Assembly: GCF_927798215.1 (NCBI RefSeq)
Contig: NZ_CAKMMW010000016.1
Location: 62,001 to 126,000, forward strand
Length of the DNA: 64,000 bases
Reading direction: 5' to 3'
Origin: Paenibacillus_E allorhizoplanae
GTDB lineage: Bacteria; Bacillota; Bacilli; Paenibacillales; NBRC-103111
Both the position numbers and the translations under genes were made by a program. Shown here in pieces: positions 34,850 through 43,615 of this stretch. The notes beneath the pieces are model-generated. The model was not told the DNA's origin and did no database searches. It was given only the letters and a program-made list of their open reading frames with translations. Every line of letters begins with the position of its first letter. The first letter of the stretch is position 1.

Positions 34850-37800
34850 TTATCGGTTCCAGACTCGAAGCAGGGCCACAGCTTTATCATTCATCCACTG
34901 CCTGGCGTCGGCTGAAACCAGTTCTTCAAGTGCTTTATTGTTGAGATGCTTAATAAAGTCCTCGATCTTCTTGGCTGCCTGATCCTGCTGTCCCTTCTGC
35001 ACATGGCTCTCCGCCTGGCTCAGCGAATTCTCCAGCTGTTTGGCCAGCGGATGGGTAACCTTACCGGAGGCAATAAAGCGCTGCAGTCCGTTCTGCAGAG
35101 CAGGCAGGTCGATCGATGTCTTAAAACTTACCGGCTCGCTGAGCACAGATTCTGCTCCCGACGAGTGTACGGCCTTGACCTGGAACGTATACACCGTATC
35201 CGGCTCCAGTCCCGTCAAATTGTACACCGTGCCGGTCACCGTGGAGACGGTCCCATGACTACCATACACCTGGTAGGTCACGCTGCTTCCGTCGGATGCC
35301 GTTATCGGGGACCAGCTCAGCTGCGCCGAACCCGCGGTCACGTCTGCCACCTTCACGCCTTGCGGCGCTTCAACGGTAAGGCGGGTGCGGAAGGACCAAA
35401 TATCCGAGTACGTCCGTCCACCGAAGCTGTCCTCCGCCAGTGCGTACCATTCATAATTCGTGCTGCCTTTCAGGCCGTTCCAGTTGACCGTGGCTGTGGA
35501 ACCGCTGACCGCCTGCGCCGATCCGATCGCATCGTTAGCGTACACTTTTACCGTCATCGCGTCGGTGGCCACTCTTTTCACCATCGGCTTCAGGTCCACC
35601 GAAAGCTTAAACTCGTCCTTGCTCGGATCGTAATAATTGTAATCGTCCAAATACGGTGAATACGTATTAACATAGACGGTATCCGTCTTCGTATCAAAAT
35701 GCAGAAGCTTCAAATATCCGTTTCCGCCGTTTGGAATGCCCTGGTAATCATTAAGAATCTGGTACACTTTGCGATCCGGCTGTCCGTCCTTATTATCGTC
35801 TAGCTGGTCGGTACGTAGCGAACTTCCGGTGAAATGACCGCTCATGACCATCCATACGTTCGGATTCGGTACTACGACCTTCTGATAAATCTCGTTACCA
35901 GTTGCGGATCTCGTTGCGTTATTTTGCAAATAATTATGAACCACAATGACCGCTTTACGATCCGGATACTGCTTCAGAACGCTGTTCATCCAGTCCATAT
36001 CCTCATCATTCATGCCCCAGCCCATGTAGACGAAAATAAAATCGTTGCCGCTTGCCGATATCAGGTCATAGTGACCTTTGTTATCTTTGTACGACTCTCC
36101 GTAGTAAGGCTTATCCTTAAAGCGGTTCTCTCCGAAATACTTCGAGAATTCCGAGTAATCCGGCACTGACGTCGCTCCTCCGTCGAACACGTCATGGTTG
36201 CCCGCGACTAAACCCCAAGGAATTTGGGCGTCTTCCACCACCTTCATAAACTTATCCGCACGTTCCCACTGTCCTTTGATGCCTGCGGAGTTTACAATGT
36301 CCCCCACTTGCATCACATATTTAATATTCATCGATTCTTTGGCATCGCGCAGGAAATTGACTTGGGACTCAAAATACTCCGGCTGAATTTCCGCGTAGAT
36401 CTGTGTGTCCGGTATAGAGGCAATGGTAAAGTCGTACTGTTCACGTCTCGGAATCTCGTCCTGAATCAGGACTTGGACTTTGCCGTTTCTTGCATAATTG
36501 CCGCCGTCCACCGCCGCTGAGAGGTTAAAGTCTTCCTCGGAAATGGCCACTGTGGACGCTAGGGAATCCCACTTTGCCGCAGTATAATTCCATGCGTACA
36601 AACCTACTTTACGACCCTTGAGCGAATGCCCTTCCCAACTTAGCTCGAGACGATCGCCGACGCCGGTTTCCGCCCTCACTTCCACTTCAAAGCGCTGATA
36701 AGGAAACTGTTCAGTAGATTCATTAGTGACGTAACGGTCATCGGAGGCTCCGGCGGCTGTTTGTTCTTCGGCGGTCAGCTGCGTTTCTCCCGGACTCGTC
36801 AAGGTCAGAGGAGGCTCTACATCAGCCGCATGCTTGTAAGCGGTCACTCCCGCGTCCGCGGCGTTGATCTTTTGCCCTTTAAAGAACTTCACGTTCAGCG
36901 GGTCGCCTGTCGGATCGGAAACCGATACCTGCAGGCTCACGTTCGTGTCCGTATCCTGTGCACCGTCCGCCGGCGCCGCTAGGAGCGGCATACCCGGAAG
37001 CTCTACAGGAGTTGTAAACTTGGTCGTTTTCTCCGTCGATTTGCCCCCGGCGTCTACAGCCTTAAGCACAAGATTATGCTCCCCCGGAGTGAGAGCCGCA
37101 GAGGAGGTGGAGTACGGAACCTCAATGAGCTTACCATCCAGTCTCACCTCGAAGGATTTGACGGAGGAAGCCGCATCCGATGCGGAAGCTTGTATCTCAA
37201 AAGCCCCTTTGTAAGTATTGCCTTCCGTAATATTCGCAGTTACAACCGGACCTTGATTGTCTACCATCACGCTCGCTGTGTCCTTGCTGCCGTCAGGCAA
37301 AGTCACCTCGACCCGATGAGGTCCGTCAACGGCTGCTGCGGTGTTCCATCGGTAGGAGATCCCGTCCCAATAGCGCTCGGGAATCTTGAAGTTGAAGTAC
37401 ACAACCGGAAGGAAGCGTCCGTTATCTCCCATGTCCAATATGGTAGCCGGATTCGCATATTTCGGGTCGCGGATGACCGTACCGTCCGCCAAAACAAGCC
37501 GGACATTGCGGATATTGAAATCATCCAGGCCGGGCTCCGGCTGGTTCTCATAATAAGGTCGGGTTGATGAACCCGCCCGCAGTGCAATCGGATTTGCCTG
37601 ACCGTACTTGAACAAATCGGGCCGTACCGGCACTACCATGGTTTTGTAATCATTGGTTTGGAACGGAATCAAGTACAGCGTCTCGCTGCCCATGGTGGTC
37701 ACGTTCTGCCCTACATTTATGTCGTCCGCTTCAAATACAAAATAAGCCGTGTTCTCCATGGCTCGTTCCGTTGGACTGACCGGCTGGCCGTCGATCGACA

Positions 37801-38896
37801 GCGACATGGACCCTGCGGTGGTTGACGAACCGATCAGAACCCGCTCATCAGACAGAACATCGCCATCAAGAACGTTCAGCGCAGGGCTTTTCTCATTCCC
37901 AGCCAGGCTGATCGTTTTCGGAGCCGTTGACGTTGTGTTAAAGGTATCGGATGCTTGGAAATAGTAGTCGAGTGTCGGGCTCCCGAACCATTCCATCATC
38001 TCCAACGAGTAGCGGAAGCGTCCGTCGGCGCCGCGAGGCGAGGTTACCATTTTATAATTCGTCGTCTTGTTGGATTTATAGTATAGATTAACGGACGCAA
38101 GAAGACGATCATCTGCCGCTTCGGCCATCAGCTCAATTGGCTTGATCAGGTCAATGCCGGAGTGATCTGAAAGATCCTTTACCGACGGCGGGACAGGGTC
38201 GTTCACAGTGAGGACAGGCTCCGCGGGTACATTAGCCGGGTTGAAGGTTCCCGGGGAGGCCGGCAACGTCTTGGAGCTGAGCTTCTTCATATCGAGACTG
38301 CCGGCGTCTGGAACGCCGTACTCGATACTCATATCCGCAGCTGTATCGATCACGCCTGGATTAAAGCTCGCACGTACAATGTCGGTTCCTGTATTAGTAG
38401 CTACCACGAGGGTTCTTTCCCTCAGGTTGTTAAGACCACCGGGAATCCGGACAATATCTTTATTTTCAACAAGCGAGGTTTGAAAATGCTGATTAAAGTC
38501 AGCCACCGTCTTGGGCTCCCCTGACGCCGTAACCGCCCAGAAAACCATGGCCTGCTTAGGCTGGATGATAATCTGTTTATCGGTGTAAGGCCGCCAGAAT
38601 AAATCCTGGCCGGGCTCCCCTGGGTACCTGTATAAAATAGAATAGTCCTTGAAGTCGATCGGCTGGTCGCTGTTGTTATAAACCTCTAGGTACTCGTAGG
38701 GATCCTCTCCCAGCGCATCGTCTCCACCCGAATCGGGGACCATTTCAGTAATGAGCATGCGGGGGATTCCAGCTACCGCTTCGAGTGCGGCTGCGCTTTC
38801 TGCAGCTGCAGGGCTACTAAGCTGCAGAAGAGAGCCGGCGGCAAGGTGCGCGGCCATCAGGCAGGTGAAGCAGCGGGTTAACAGTTTCTTGTTCAC
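34850..38896 (-). CDS. Secreted lamin-tail / metallophosphoesterase / fibronectin III / FIMAH protein
   Basis: 1348 residues. Order: signal peptide (1-32); lamin-tail domain (about 44-185, PRMLITEMVPDSGGDDALG); Ig-like beta-sandwich regions (about 190-800, one at about 560-625); calcineurin-like metallophosphoesterase (about 820-1060) with the five metal motifs SIPDTQ, QVGDIV, VAGNHDVF, VIVVHN and MSGHFTG; fibronectin III domain (about 1174-1258); FIMAH domain (about 1270-1345). No SLH or sortase motif, so it is secreted or held by FIMAH/lamin-tail contacts. It should cleave phosphate mono- or diesters outside the cell, for example on teichoic-acid-like or phosphorylated glycans; the substrate is inferred. 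GTG or TTG starts are not needed: ATG 38896 follows AAGGAGATG. A perfect copy of the ROK-type palindrome 74 bases upstream ties it to the importer operon. Confidence 0.88.
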   Translation of the reverse strand: MNKKLLTRCFTCLMAAHLAAGSLLQLSSPAAAESAAALEAVAGIPRMLITEMVPDSGGDDALGEDPYEYLEVYNNSDQPIDFKDYSILYRYPGEPGQDLFWRPYTDKQIIIQPKQAMVFWAVTASGEPKTVADFNQHFQTSLVENKDIVRIPGGLNNLRERTLVVATNTGTDIVRASFNPGVIDTAADMSIEYGVPDAGSLDMKKLSSKTLPASPGTFNPANVPAEPVLTVNDPVPPSVKDLSDHSGIDLIKPIELMAEAADDRLLASVNLYYKSNKTTNYKMVTSPRGADGRFRYSLEMMEWFGSPTLDYYFQASDTFNTTSTAPKTISLAGNEKSPALNVLDGDVLSDERVLIGSSTTAGSMSLSIDGQPVSPTERAMENTAYFVFEADDINVGQNVTTMGSETLYLIPFQTNDYKTMVVPVRPDLFKYGQANPIALRAGSSTRPYYENQPEPGLDDFNIRNVRLVLADGTVIRDPKYANPATILDMGDNGRFLPVVYFNFKIPERYWDGISYRWNTAAAVDGPHRVEVTLPDGSKDTASVMVDNQGPVVTANITEGNTYKGAFEIQASASDAASSVKSFEVRLDGKLIEVPYSTSSAALTPGEHNLVLKAVDAGGKSTEKTTKFTTPVELPGMPLLAAPADGAQDTDTNVSLQVSVSDPTGDPLNVKFFKGQKINAADAGVTAYKHAADVEPPLTLTSPGETQLTAEEQTAAGASDDRYVTNESTEQFPYQRFEVEVRAETGVGDRLELSWEGHSLKGRKVGLYAWNYTAAKWDSLASTVAISEEDFNLSAAVDGGNYARNGKVQVLIQDEIPRREQYDFTIASIPDTQIYAEIQPEYFESQVNFLRDAKESMNIKYVMQVGDIVNSAGIKGQWERADKFMKVVEDAQIPWGLVAGNHDVFDGGATSVPDYSEFSKYFGENRFKDKPYYGESYKDNKGHYDLISASGNDFIFVYMGWGMNDEDMDWMNSVLKQYPDRKAVIVVHNYLQNNATRSATGNEIYQKVVVPNPNVWMVMSGHFTGSSLRTDQLDDNKDGQPDRKVYQILNDYQGIPNGGNGYLKLLHFDTKTDTVYVNTYSPYLDDYNYYDPSKDEFKLSVDLKPMVKRVATDAMTVKVYANDAIGSAQAVSGSTATVNWNGLKGSTNYEWYALAEDSFGGRTYSDIWSFRTRLTVEAPQGVKVADVTAGSAQLSWSPITASDGSSVTYQVYGSHGTVSTVTGTVYNLTGLEPDTVYTFQVKAVHSSGAESVLSEPVSFKTSIDLPALQNGLQRFIASGKVTHPLAKQLENSLSQAESHVQKGQQDQAAKKIEDFIKHLNNKALEELVSADARQWMNDKAVALLRVWNR

Positions 38897-38969
38897 TTGT
38901 TAGTCATCTCCTTGTTTTCAATTTTCACAATGATTTCGAAGTACAGGAAATAGCTTCATTCTTTTATTT

Positions 38970-38998
38970 AATTAATAAATCATTTAGATTTATTAATT
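38970..38998. promoter_or_regulatory. ROK-type operator, copy 3 of 3 (perfect palindrome)
   Basis: AATTAATAAATC (38970-38981), spacer ATTTA, GATTTATTAATT (38987-38998): a perfect 12-base inverted repeat with 5-base spacer. It precedes the secreted phosphoesterase gene. XylR-type ROK operators have the same arm and spacer geometry. Confidence 0.8.
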
Positions 38999-39210
38999 AT
39001 CGATAAATATCATTCGCCATCAATGCCACGTTTCCTCTTTTGTTTATGTAAAGGTTTTTTTGAGATATGGAAATAAGATTGGGTTATAAGTGAGGGTGTA
39101 AGCAGAGCCGCGGCATATTTTGATAGCGGAGATTCCAGTTCAAGCTGATGCGATGACCCCAAGTGGGGTACATTAGTTTTTTCTTCATCATAGATTACTA
39201 CCCATTCAAA

Positions 39211-39259
39211 AAAAAGAAGCAGACAACAACTGAGACTCATCAGATGTCTGCTTCTTTTT
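39211..39259. terminator. Orphan hairpin with perfect 15-base stem
   Basis: AAAAAGAAGCAGACA (39211-39225) and TGTCTGCTTCTTTTT (39245-39259). It has a terminator's form in both directions but no recognisable gene adjoins it. An 87-codon frame across it (39010-39273, minus) looks non-coding. The rest of 38999-39400 is AT-rich and empty. Confidence 0.65.
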
Positions 39260-39405
39260 GTATCTTTATTCATTAAATTATATAAAAATGTATTTTAAGT
39301 ATTTCTGAAACTAAACGTCTAATAAGTAAGCTATTCTAAAAAAATAATAAAAAATTATAAAATAAAAAAAACACACATAAGCCTGTGCCATATAGGCTCG
39401 GGCGA

Positions 39406-39457
39406 CGACATTTGTGTTCAAACTCAACGACATTTCATCTTCCAGTCACCGACATTT
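39406..39457. repeat. Three CGACATTT repeats at exact 22-base intervals (IS21-like end?)
   Basis: CGACATTT begins at 39406, 39428 and 39450. Serial terminal repeats of this kind, reading TGTCG from the other strand, resemble the multi-site ends of IS21-family elements in Bacillales; no istA or istB sequence is nearby. A partial inverted repeat AGCCT ... AGGCT precedes it (about 39380-39398). Confidence 0.5.
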
Positions 39458-39484
39458 CAAGTTACAACTCACAACAACAAAAAC

Positions 39485-39506
39485 AGCCAGGGCCCCCGCC
39501 CTGGCT
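39485..39506 (-). terminator. Terminator of nrdJ
   Basis: AGCCAGGGC (39485-39493) and GCCCTGGCT (39498-39506) with loop CCCC lie just past the nrdJ stop; minus-strand transcripts end in a T-run (from the AAAA at 39478-39483). Confidence 0.85.
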
Positions 39507-39511
39507 ATTAT

Positions 39512-42151
39512 TCAATTACATCTGCTATATCCGCAGTTGATACAATTCTTACACCCTTCGCTGTTCACCAGCGAAGCCGATCCACACGACGTGCACAAGT
39601 CCATCGCCGCGACACTCGTCGCGCTCGGAGCCGCGTGCCCGCCAACACCCGCTGCGCCAGCCGCCGGCGCTGCATCCAACACTTCACTCGTCGCGGTCAC
39701 GTAGTTTCGCGCATCGTCAGGCTCGCTCATCACTTCGTCGTGCTGCTCGAGCGCTTTGGCAACCGCGTCTGCGATCGACTCGACGCGGTTGTTGCCAAAA
39801 CCAATGGCGCCGGAGCCGCCAATGCCCTTCAAGTGCTTCACGAGCAGCTTCACTTTGTCACCGTGATCGCCATAACGCAAGAACAAGGAGCACACGCGGC
39901 CAAGTGCTTCGGACATCGCGAACACGTCGGAGCCAGCTTTTCCTACGTTAAGGAATATCTCACTCGGCGTTCCGTTCATATCATTGATCGTGATATACGC
40001 CATACCGAATGGCGTATTCACTTTATAAGTAGCGCCACGCAGAATTTGCGGACGACGCTTGTATTGCTTATCGAAGCCTTGCTCCGTCTTAGCGTCCACA
40101 TTTACAGCAAGTTTGCCAGAAATGGCAGTAAAACTTTCTTTCTCCACAACAGCCTCTGCCGCGACAGCTACTGGAGCAACTTCCGGCTGAGCCTCCACTT
40201 TTACTTCTTCCTTCTTATCCGAGCTTGTGCTTAATACCTGGACATCACGGCTGCCATCGCGGTAGATCGTTACGCCTTTACAGCCCAGATCATACGCCAA
40301 TTCATAGAGTCGTTTCGTTTCTTCAACCGTGAAATCAGCTGGACAGTTAGCTGTCTTAGAAATGGAGCTATCCACCCACGTCTGAATAGCTGCTTGTGCA
40401 CGAATATGGTCTTCAGCGGACAAGCTCATGGAGGTAACGAAATAATCCGGCAGATCTTGATCTGGATTCGCGTCTTTCCAATTCTGCGCAATCGGCACAT
40501 ACTGTTTATCGAAGCCTAGGCGACTTTGACGATAGTACTCGAATGCGAAGTAGGGTTCGATCCCTGTCGATGTGCCAACCATCGTTCCGGTACTTCCCGT
40601 TGGCGCTTGGGTAATTACTGTCACGTTACGCATACCATTCTGATGAATGGCCGCTCCAACCTCAGGATATACCTCTGTCATTTTGCGCATAAAGCCGCTT
40701 TCCATAAATTTATCCTCGATAAAGGCTTGGAAGGATCCCTTCTCGCCTGCAATCTCAGATGAAGCTAGATACGCTTCTCTCGCCATGAACCCATAAATCT
40801 TGTCCAAGAACTCGAGTGATTCAGGGCTGCCGTACCGTATTTTCAAAAGAATCATAAGCTCCGCCAGACCCATCGTACCTAGTCCTACCCGGCGCTCATT
40901 TTGCTGATTCACCCGATTTTCTTCAAAATGATACGGTGTTTTGTCAATGACATTATCCAGAAAACGCGTTGAATAGCGCACGACGGTAGCAAGCTCTTTC
41001 CAATCGACGTCGTGCTTCTCTGCATCATAGAACTTCGATAGATTGATCGCCGATAAATTACAAACGCCCCAAGCCGGAAGCCCCTGTTCCCCACATGGAT
41101 TCGTGCAAATGATTGGATTGAAGTACCAACTGTTGGACATCTGATTGTAATATTCCAAGAAAACTACGCCAGGCTCAGCGGATTTCCATGCCGACTCAAT
41201 AATCGAATGCCAAACATCACGCGCGCGAACCGTGCGATAAGGCTTAACCGCCTTGCCTAATTTCTTCCACGCATCTAAGTTACCATCCCACAGCTCATTG
41301 TATTCTGGATCTGTCGTATCCGGGAACACCAGTTCCCACTCCAAATCTTCCTTCACTGCTTTCATGAAGCCATTGCTGACACACACGGATAAGTTTGCGT
41401 TCGTAATCTGCCCCATGGTGGACTTCACCGTAATGAAATCCTCCAAATCCGGATGCCAATCATTAATCATCAGCATTAACGCCCCACGACGGCTGCCACC
41501 TTGCTCGATCAAGCCTGTCGTATAACTAAATAATCCGCCCCAAGAGACAGCACCGCTGGACGATCCATTTACACCTTTCACCACAGAACGTCTTGGACGA
41601 AGCGAAGACAGGTTGATCCCAACGCCACCACCGCGTGACATAATTTCCGTCATTTCGGTCAACGTGTTCATAATCCCACCGCGACTATCCTTCGGTGAAG
41701 GAATAACGTAGCAATTGAACAAAGTCAATTCATCACTCGCATCCGCGCCTGCTGCAATACGGCCCCCAGGTACAAGCTTCCAATCGTTCAGAATATATCT
41801 GAACTTCTCTGTCCATTCCTGACGCTTCTCCGCTGTCTTCTCAACCGAAGCCATCGCGCCTGCCAAGCGATCCCACATTTCTTCCGGTGTTTTCTCCATA
41901 TTTAACGTTAGCTTCTCAACTGCAGATTCCACGGTTTCCCCACTGCGCGTTCGAACTTTCACGGTATTTCCTTCACGACTAATAATTTCGCCAACCTCTT
42001 TTGCTGGGAATTTAGGATCATCCTTGGTCAAAACGAGGACGGTATCCCCCACCTTCGCATGACTCGTATCTGCGTTCTTAAGTGCGTAGCGATCCAAAAA
42101 GATTTTCTCACTTAATCCCGTTAACTTCTTGCTCTCATAAACATTCCCCAT
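39512..42151 (-). CDS. nrdJ: Adenosylcobalamin-dependent (class II) ribonucleoside-diphosphate reductase
   Basis: 879 residues. It reduces ribonucleotides using a B12-generated thiyl radical. Landmarks: LTLFNCYVIPSPKDSRGGI with the first active-site cysteine, GGGVGINLSSLRPRRSVVKG, NPCGEQGLPAWGVCNLSAIN with the radical and glutamate segment, APTGSTGTMVGTSTGIEPYF, and a C-terminal cysteine-rich tail CTSCGSASLVNSEGCKNCIN ending GYSRC that relays electrons. An Ala/Glu/Val-rich linker at about 640-680 separates the barrel from the C-terminal part and explains the slightly large size. ATG 42151 follows GGGAGG. Two NrdR-like boxes lie upstream. Confidence 0.96.
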   Translation of the reverse strand: MGNVYESKKLTGLSEKIFLDRYALKNADTSHAKVGDTVLVLTKDDPKFPAKEVGEIISREGNTVKVRTRSGETVESAVEKLTLNMEKTPEEMWDRLAGAMASVEKTAEKRQEWTEKFRYILNDWKLVPGGRIAAGADASDELTLFNCYVIPSPKDSRGGIMNTLTEMTEIMSRGGGVGINLSSLRPRRSVVKGVNGSSSGAVSWGGLFSYTTGLIEQGGSRRGALMLMINDWHPDLEDFITVKSTMGQITNANLSVCVSNGFMKAVKEDLEWELVFPDTTDPEYNELWDGNLDAWKKLGKAVKPYRTVRARDVWHSIIESAWKSAEPGVVFLEYYNQMSNSWYFNPIICTNPCGEQGLPAWGVCNLSAINLSKFYDAEKHDVDWKELATVVRYSTRFLDNVIDKTPYHFEENRVNQQNERRVGLGTMGLAELMILLKIRYGSPESLEFLDKIYGFMAREAYLASSEIAGEKGSFQAFIEDKFMESGFMRKMTEVYPEVGAAIHQNGMRNVTVITQAPTGSTGTMVGTSTGIEPYFAFEYYRQSRLGFDKQYVPIAQNWKDANPDQDLPDYFVTSMSLSAEDHIRAQAAIQTWVDSSISKTANCPADFTVEETKRLYELAYDLGCKGVTIYRDGSRDVQVLSTSSDKKEEVKVEAQPEVAPVAVAAEAVVEKESFTAISGKLAVNVDAKTEQGFDKQYKRRPQILRGATYKVNTPFGMAYITINDMNGTPSEIFLNVGKAGSDVFAMSEALGRVCSLFLRYGDHGDKVKLLVKHLKGIGGSGAIGFGNNRVESIADAVAKALEQHDEVMSEPDDARNYVTATSEVLDAAPAAGAAGVGGHAAPSATSVAAMDLCTSCGSASLVNSEGCKNCINCGYSRCN

Positions 42152-42226
42152 GCCATAAGCCTCCCAATAGACTACATATTCAGCTGCATTTAAGATAGTC
42201 GCTACAAGAGTTAGTAGCCCTTATTT

Positions 42227-42275
42227 CACAATATATGGTAGTGCCAAATAATTATACTACACAACATATGGATGT
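42227..42275 (-). promoter_or_regulatory. Pair of NrdR-like boxes before nrdJ
   Basis: CACAATATATGGTAGT (42227-42242) and CACAACATATGGATGT (42260-42275) are 16-base motifs close to the NrdR consensus ACACWATATATWGTGT, 33 bases apart, the three-turn spacing typical of NrdR pairs. Repression of nrdJ by NrdR when dATP is plentiful is expected. The nrdR gene is not in the window. Confidence 0.75.
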
Positions 42276-42429
42276 ACCATTGGCAAAAGAACCAAATTCA
42301 CTCTAGTCACGAATTTACTAGCTTTGACGCGTCTCTCATCCTTTGTTAACCTATAAGTAGGATACCACATCAGAGTATTATTTAGAACATATGTTCCATA
42401 ATTATTTTATTCCTAAGGAGTGCACCCAC

Positions 42430-43260
42430 ATGTATTTTTATAAAAATGAATTCGTACATAAACAAGTCATTCAAATCTCACCTGATGATCGCGGCTATTA
42501 TTTCGGAGACGGCATTTACGAAGTATTCCGCGTCTACAATGGACAAATCTATGAAGGCCCAGCACATATGCAGCGACTCGAACGAACAGCTAGTGAAGTA
42601 CGCCTTCCCTTACCGCATACGAGTGAAGAAATCCTATCTATTTTAAACAAGCTCATTGGGCACAACAACCTCATCGAAGGCACGGTTTATTTGCAAATCA
42701 CTCGTGGAGAGGCTCCTCGCGCGCATCCTTTCCCTACACAGGCTGAGCCGGTTTTACTAGCCTATTGCTCTGAGGTCAAGCGTCCCTTAGCCACCATTCA
42801 GAATGGCATCAAAGCCGTTACACAACCTGATATTCGCTGGTTACGGTGCGATCTCAAGACTTTAAATTTGCTGCCAAATGTCCTAGCGAAGCAAGCTGCA
42901 CTTGATCATGGTGTACAAGAAGTCGTGCTTCATCGTGAAGGAACGGTGACCGAATGCAGTGCCTCGAATCTAATGATGGTGAAAGATCAGGTTCTCTACA
43001 CGCATCCTGCCAATCATTTAATTCTACATGGTATTACACGTGCTGTCGTACTCCGAATTGCGCATGCCTTACAACTACCAGTCAAGGAAGAAGCTTTCAC
43101 AACGGAACAACTTCTTCAGGCGGATGAAGCTTTTATCACAGGTACGACGGTAGAAATTACACCAATCCTTCAAATAGACGGCCAATCGATCGGTTCTGGT
43201 TCACCTGGTCCAACAACTCAGAAACTTCAAGCTGAATTTGAACGAACCTTCCTCAATTAG
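42430..43260 (+). CDS. dat: D-amino-acid aminotransferase
   Basis: About 276 residues, fold-type IV PLP enzyme. DDRGYYFGDGIYEVFRVYNG is the family opening, the catalytic lysine is in RCDLKTLNLLPNVLAKQ, the substrate-carboxylate trap appears as RGEAPRAHPFP, and TECSASNLMMV plus ITGTTVEITPI bind cofactor. It makes D-glutamate and D-alanine-type amino acids for the cell wall. ATG 42430 follows TAAGGAG; the longer frame from 42391 is not favoured. It stands alone, divergent from nrdJ, with its own terminator. Confidence 0.93.
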   Translation: MYFYKNEFVHKQVIQISPDDRGYYFGDGIYEVFRVYNGQIYEGPAHMQRLERTASEVRLPLPHTSEEILSILNKLIGHNNLIEGTVYLQITRGEAPRAHPFPTQAEPVLLAYCSEVKRPLATIQNGIKAVTQPDIRWLRCDLKTLNLLPNVLAKQAALDHGVQEVVLHREGTVTECSASNLMMVKDQVLYTHPANHLILHGITRAVVLRIAHALQLPVKEEAFTTEQLLQADEAFITGTTVEITPILQIDGQSIGSGSPGPTTQKLQAEFERTFLN

Positions 43261-43285
43261 AAGGCGCACACGCCTCAACCACACA

Positions 43286-43327
43286 AGGGCAGCCCTAGTC
43301 ATCTCATCTGGCTTCTAAGGCTGTCCT
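43286..43327 (+). terminator. Terminator of dat
   Basis: A 13-position stem (43286-43298 with 43315-43327, one mismatch and one G-T pair) followed by CCTTTTTG. Confidence 0.75.
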
Positions 43328-43359
43328 CCTTTTTGTGTACAAGCCTCTTCTCTTCATTT

Positions 43360-43417
43360 GCATCTCTTCATTAATGCATCTCTTCACTCGCATCTCTTCA
43401 CTCGCATCTCTTCATTC
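43360..43417. repeat. Short tandem repeat GCATCTCTTCACTC, four copies
   Basis: Units start at 43360, 43376, 43390 and 43404; the middle two are identical 14-mers, the outer two vary in the last bases. They lie between dat and the promoter of the ABC operon. No role is evident; the copy number may vary between strains. Confidence 0.8.
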
Positions 43418-43465
43418 CCCTCCCGACAAATCTTTACAAATAAATCACAAATTCGGATAAAACAA

Positions 43466-43494
43466 TTGACGGAAACCCATGAGCCAATTAAACT
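43466..43494 (+). promoter_or_regulatory. Sigma-A promoter of the ABC operon
   Basis: TTGACG (43466-43471), a 17-base spacer and TAAACT (43489-43494) predict a transcript start near 43502 and a leader of about 115 bases before the TTG start. Confidence 0.65.
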
Positions 43495-43514
43495 ATGGTT
43501 AATTATAAAAAGAA

Positions 43515-43597
43515 CTTGGGCACTCCGCACCATCATACTTTGCTGAACAAAAGCGTTAAAGTGGTGCGAGAGCACTGCGTCCAAGCAATATCTTGGA
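43515..43597 (+). promoter_or_regulatory. Structured mRNA leader with mutually exclusive helices (riboswitch-like)
   Basis: Outer helix CTTGGGC (43515-43521) with GTCCAAG (43579-43585). Inside it, CGCACCA (43526-43532) pairs TGGTGCG (43562-43568), CTC pairs GAG across a bulge, CTTT (43538-43541) pairs AAAG (43558-43561), and GCT pairs AGC. The 3' strand of the outer helix can pair instead downstream: TCCAAG (43580-43585) with CTTGGA (43592-43597), loop CAATAT. The ribosome site GAGAGGGG follows at 43603. It does not match any riboswitch class I can recognise. Confidence 0.5.
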
Positions 43598-43615
43598 ACT
43601 TCGAGAGGGGTAATT

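Noticed and set aside
34946..35659. 237-codon plus-strand frame
   Set aside because: It is antisense to the FIMAH and fibronectin part of the secreted phosphoesterase; Arg/His-rich shadow.
39010..39273. 87-codon minus-strand frame
   Set aside because: It crosses the perfect 15-base hairpin and has low-complexity composition; no family resemblance.
43360..43417. CRISPR array
   Set aside because: The repeats are only 14 bases and directly adjoining, with no unique spacers and no cas genes.
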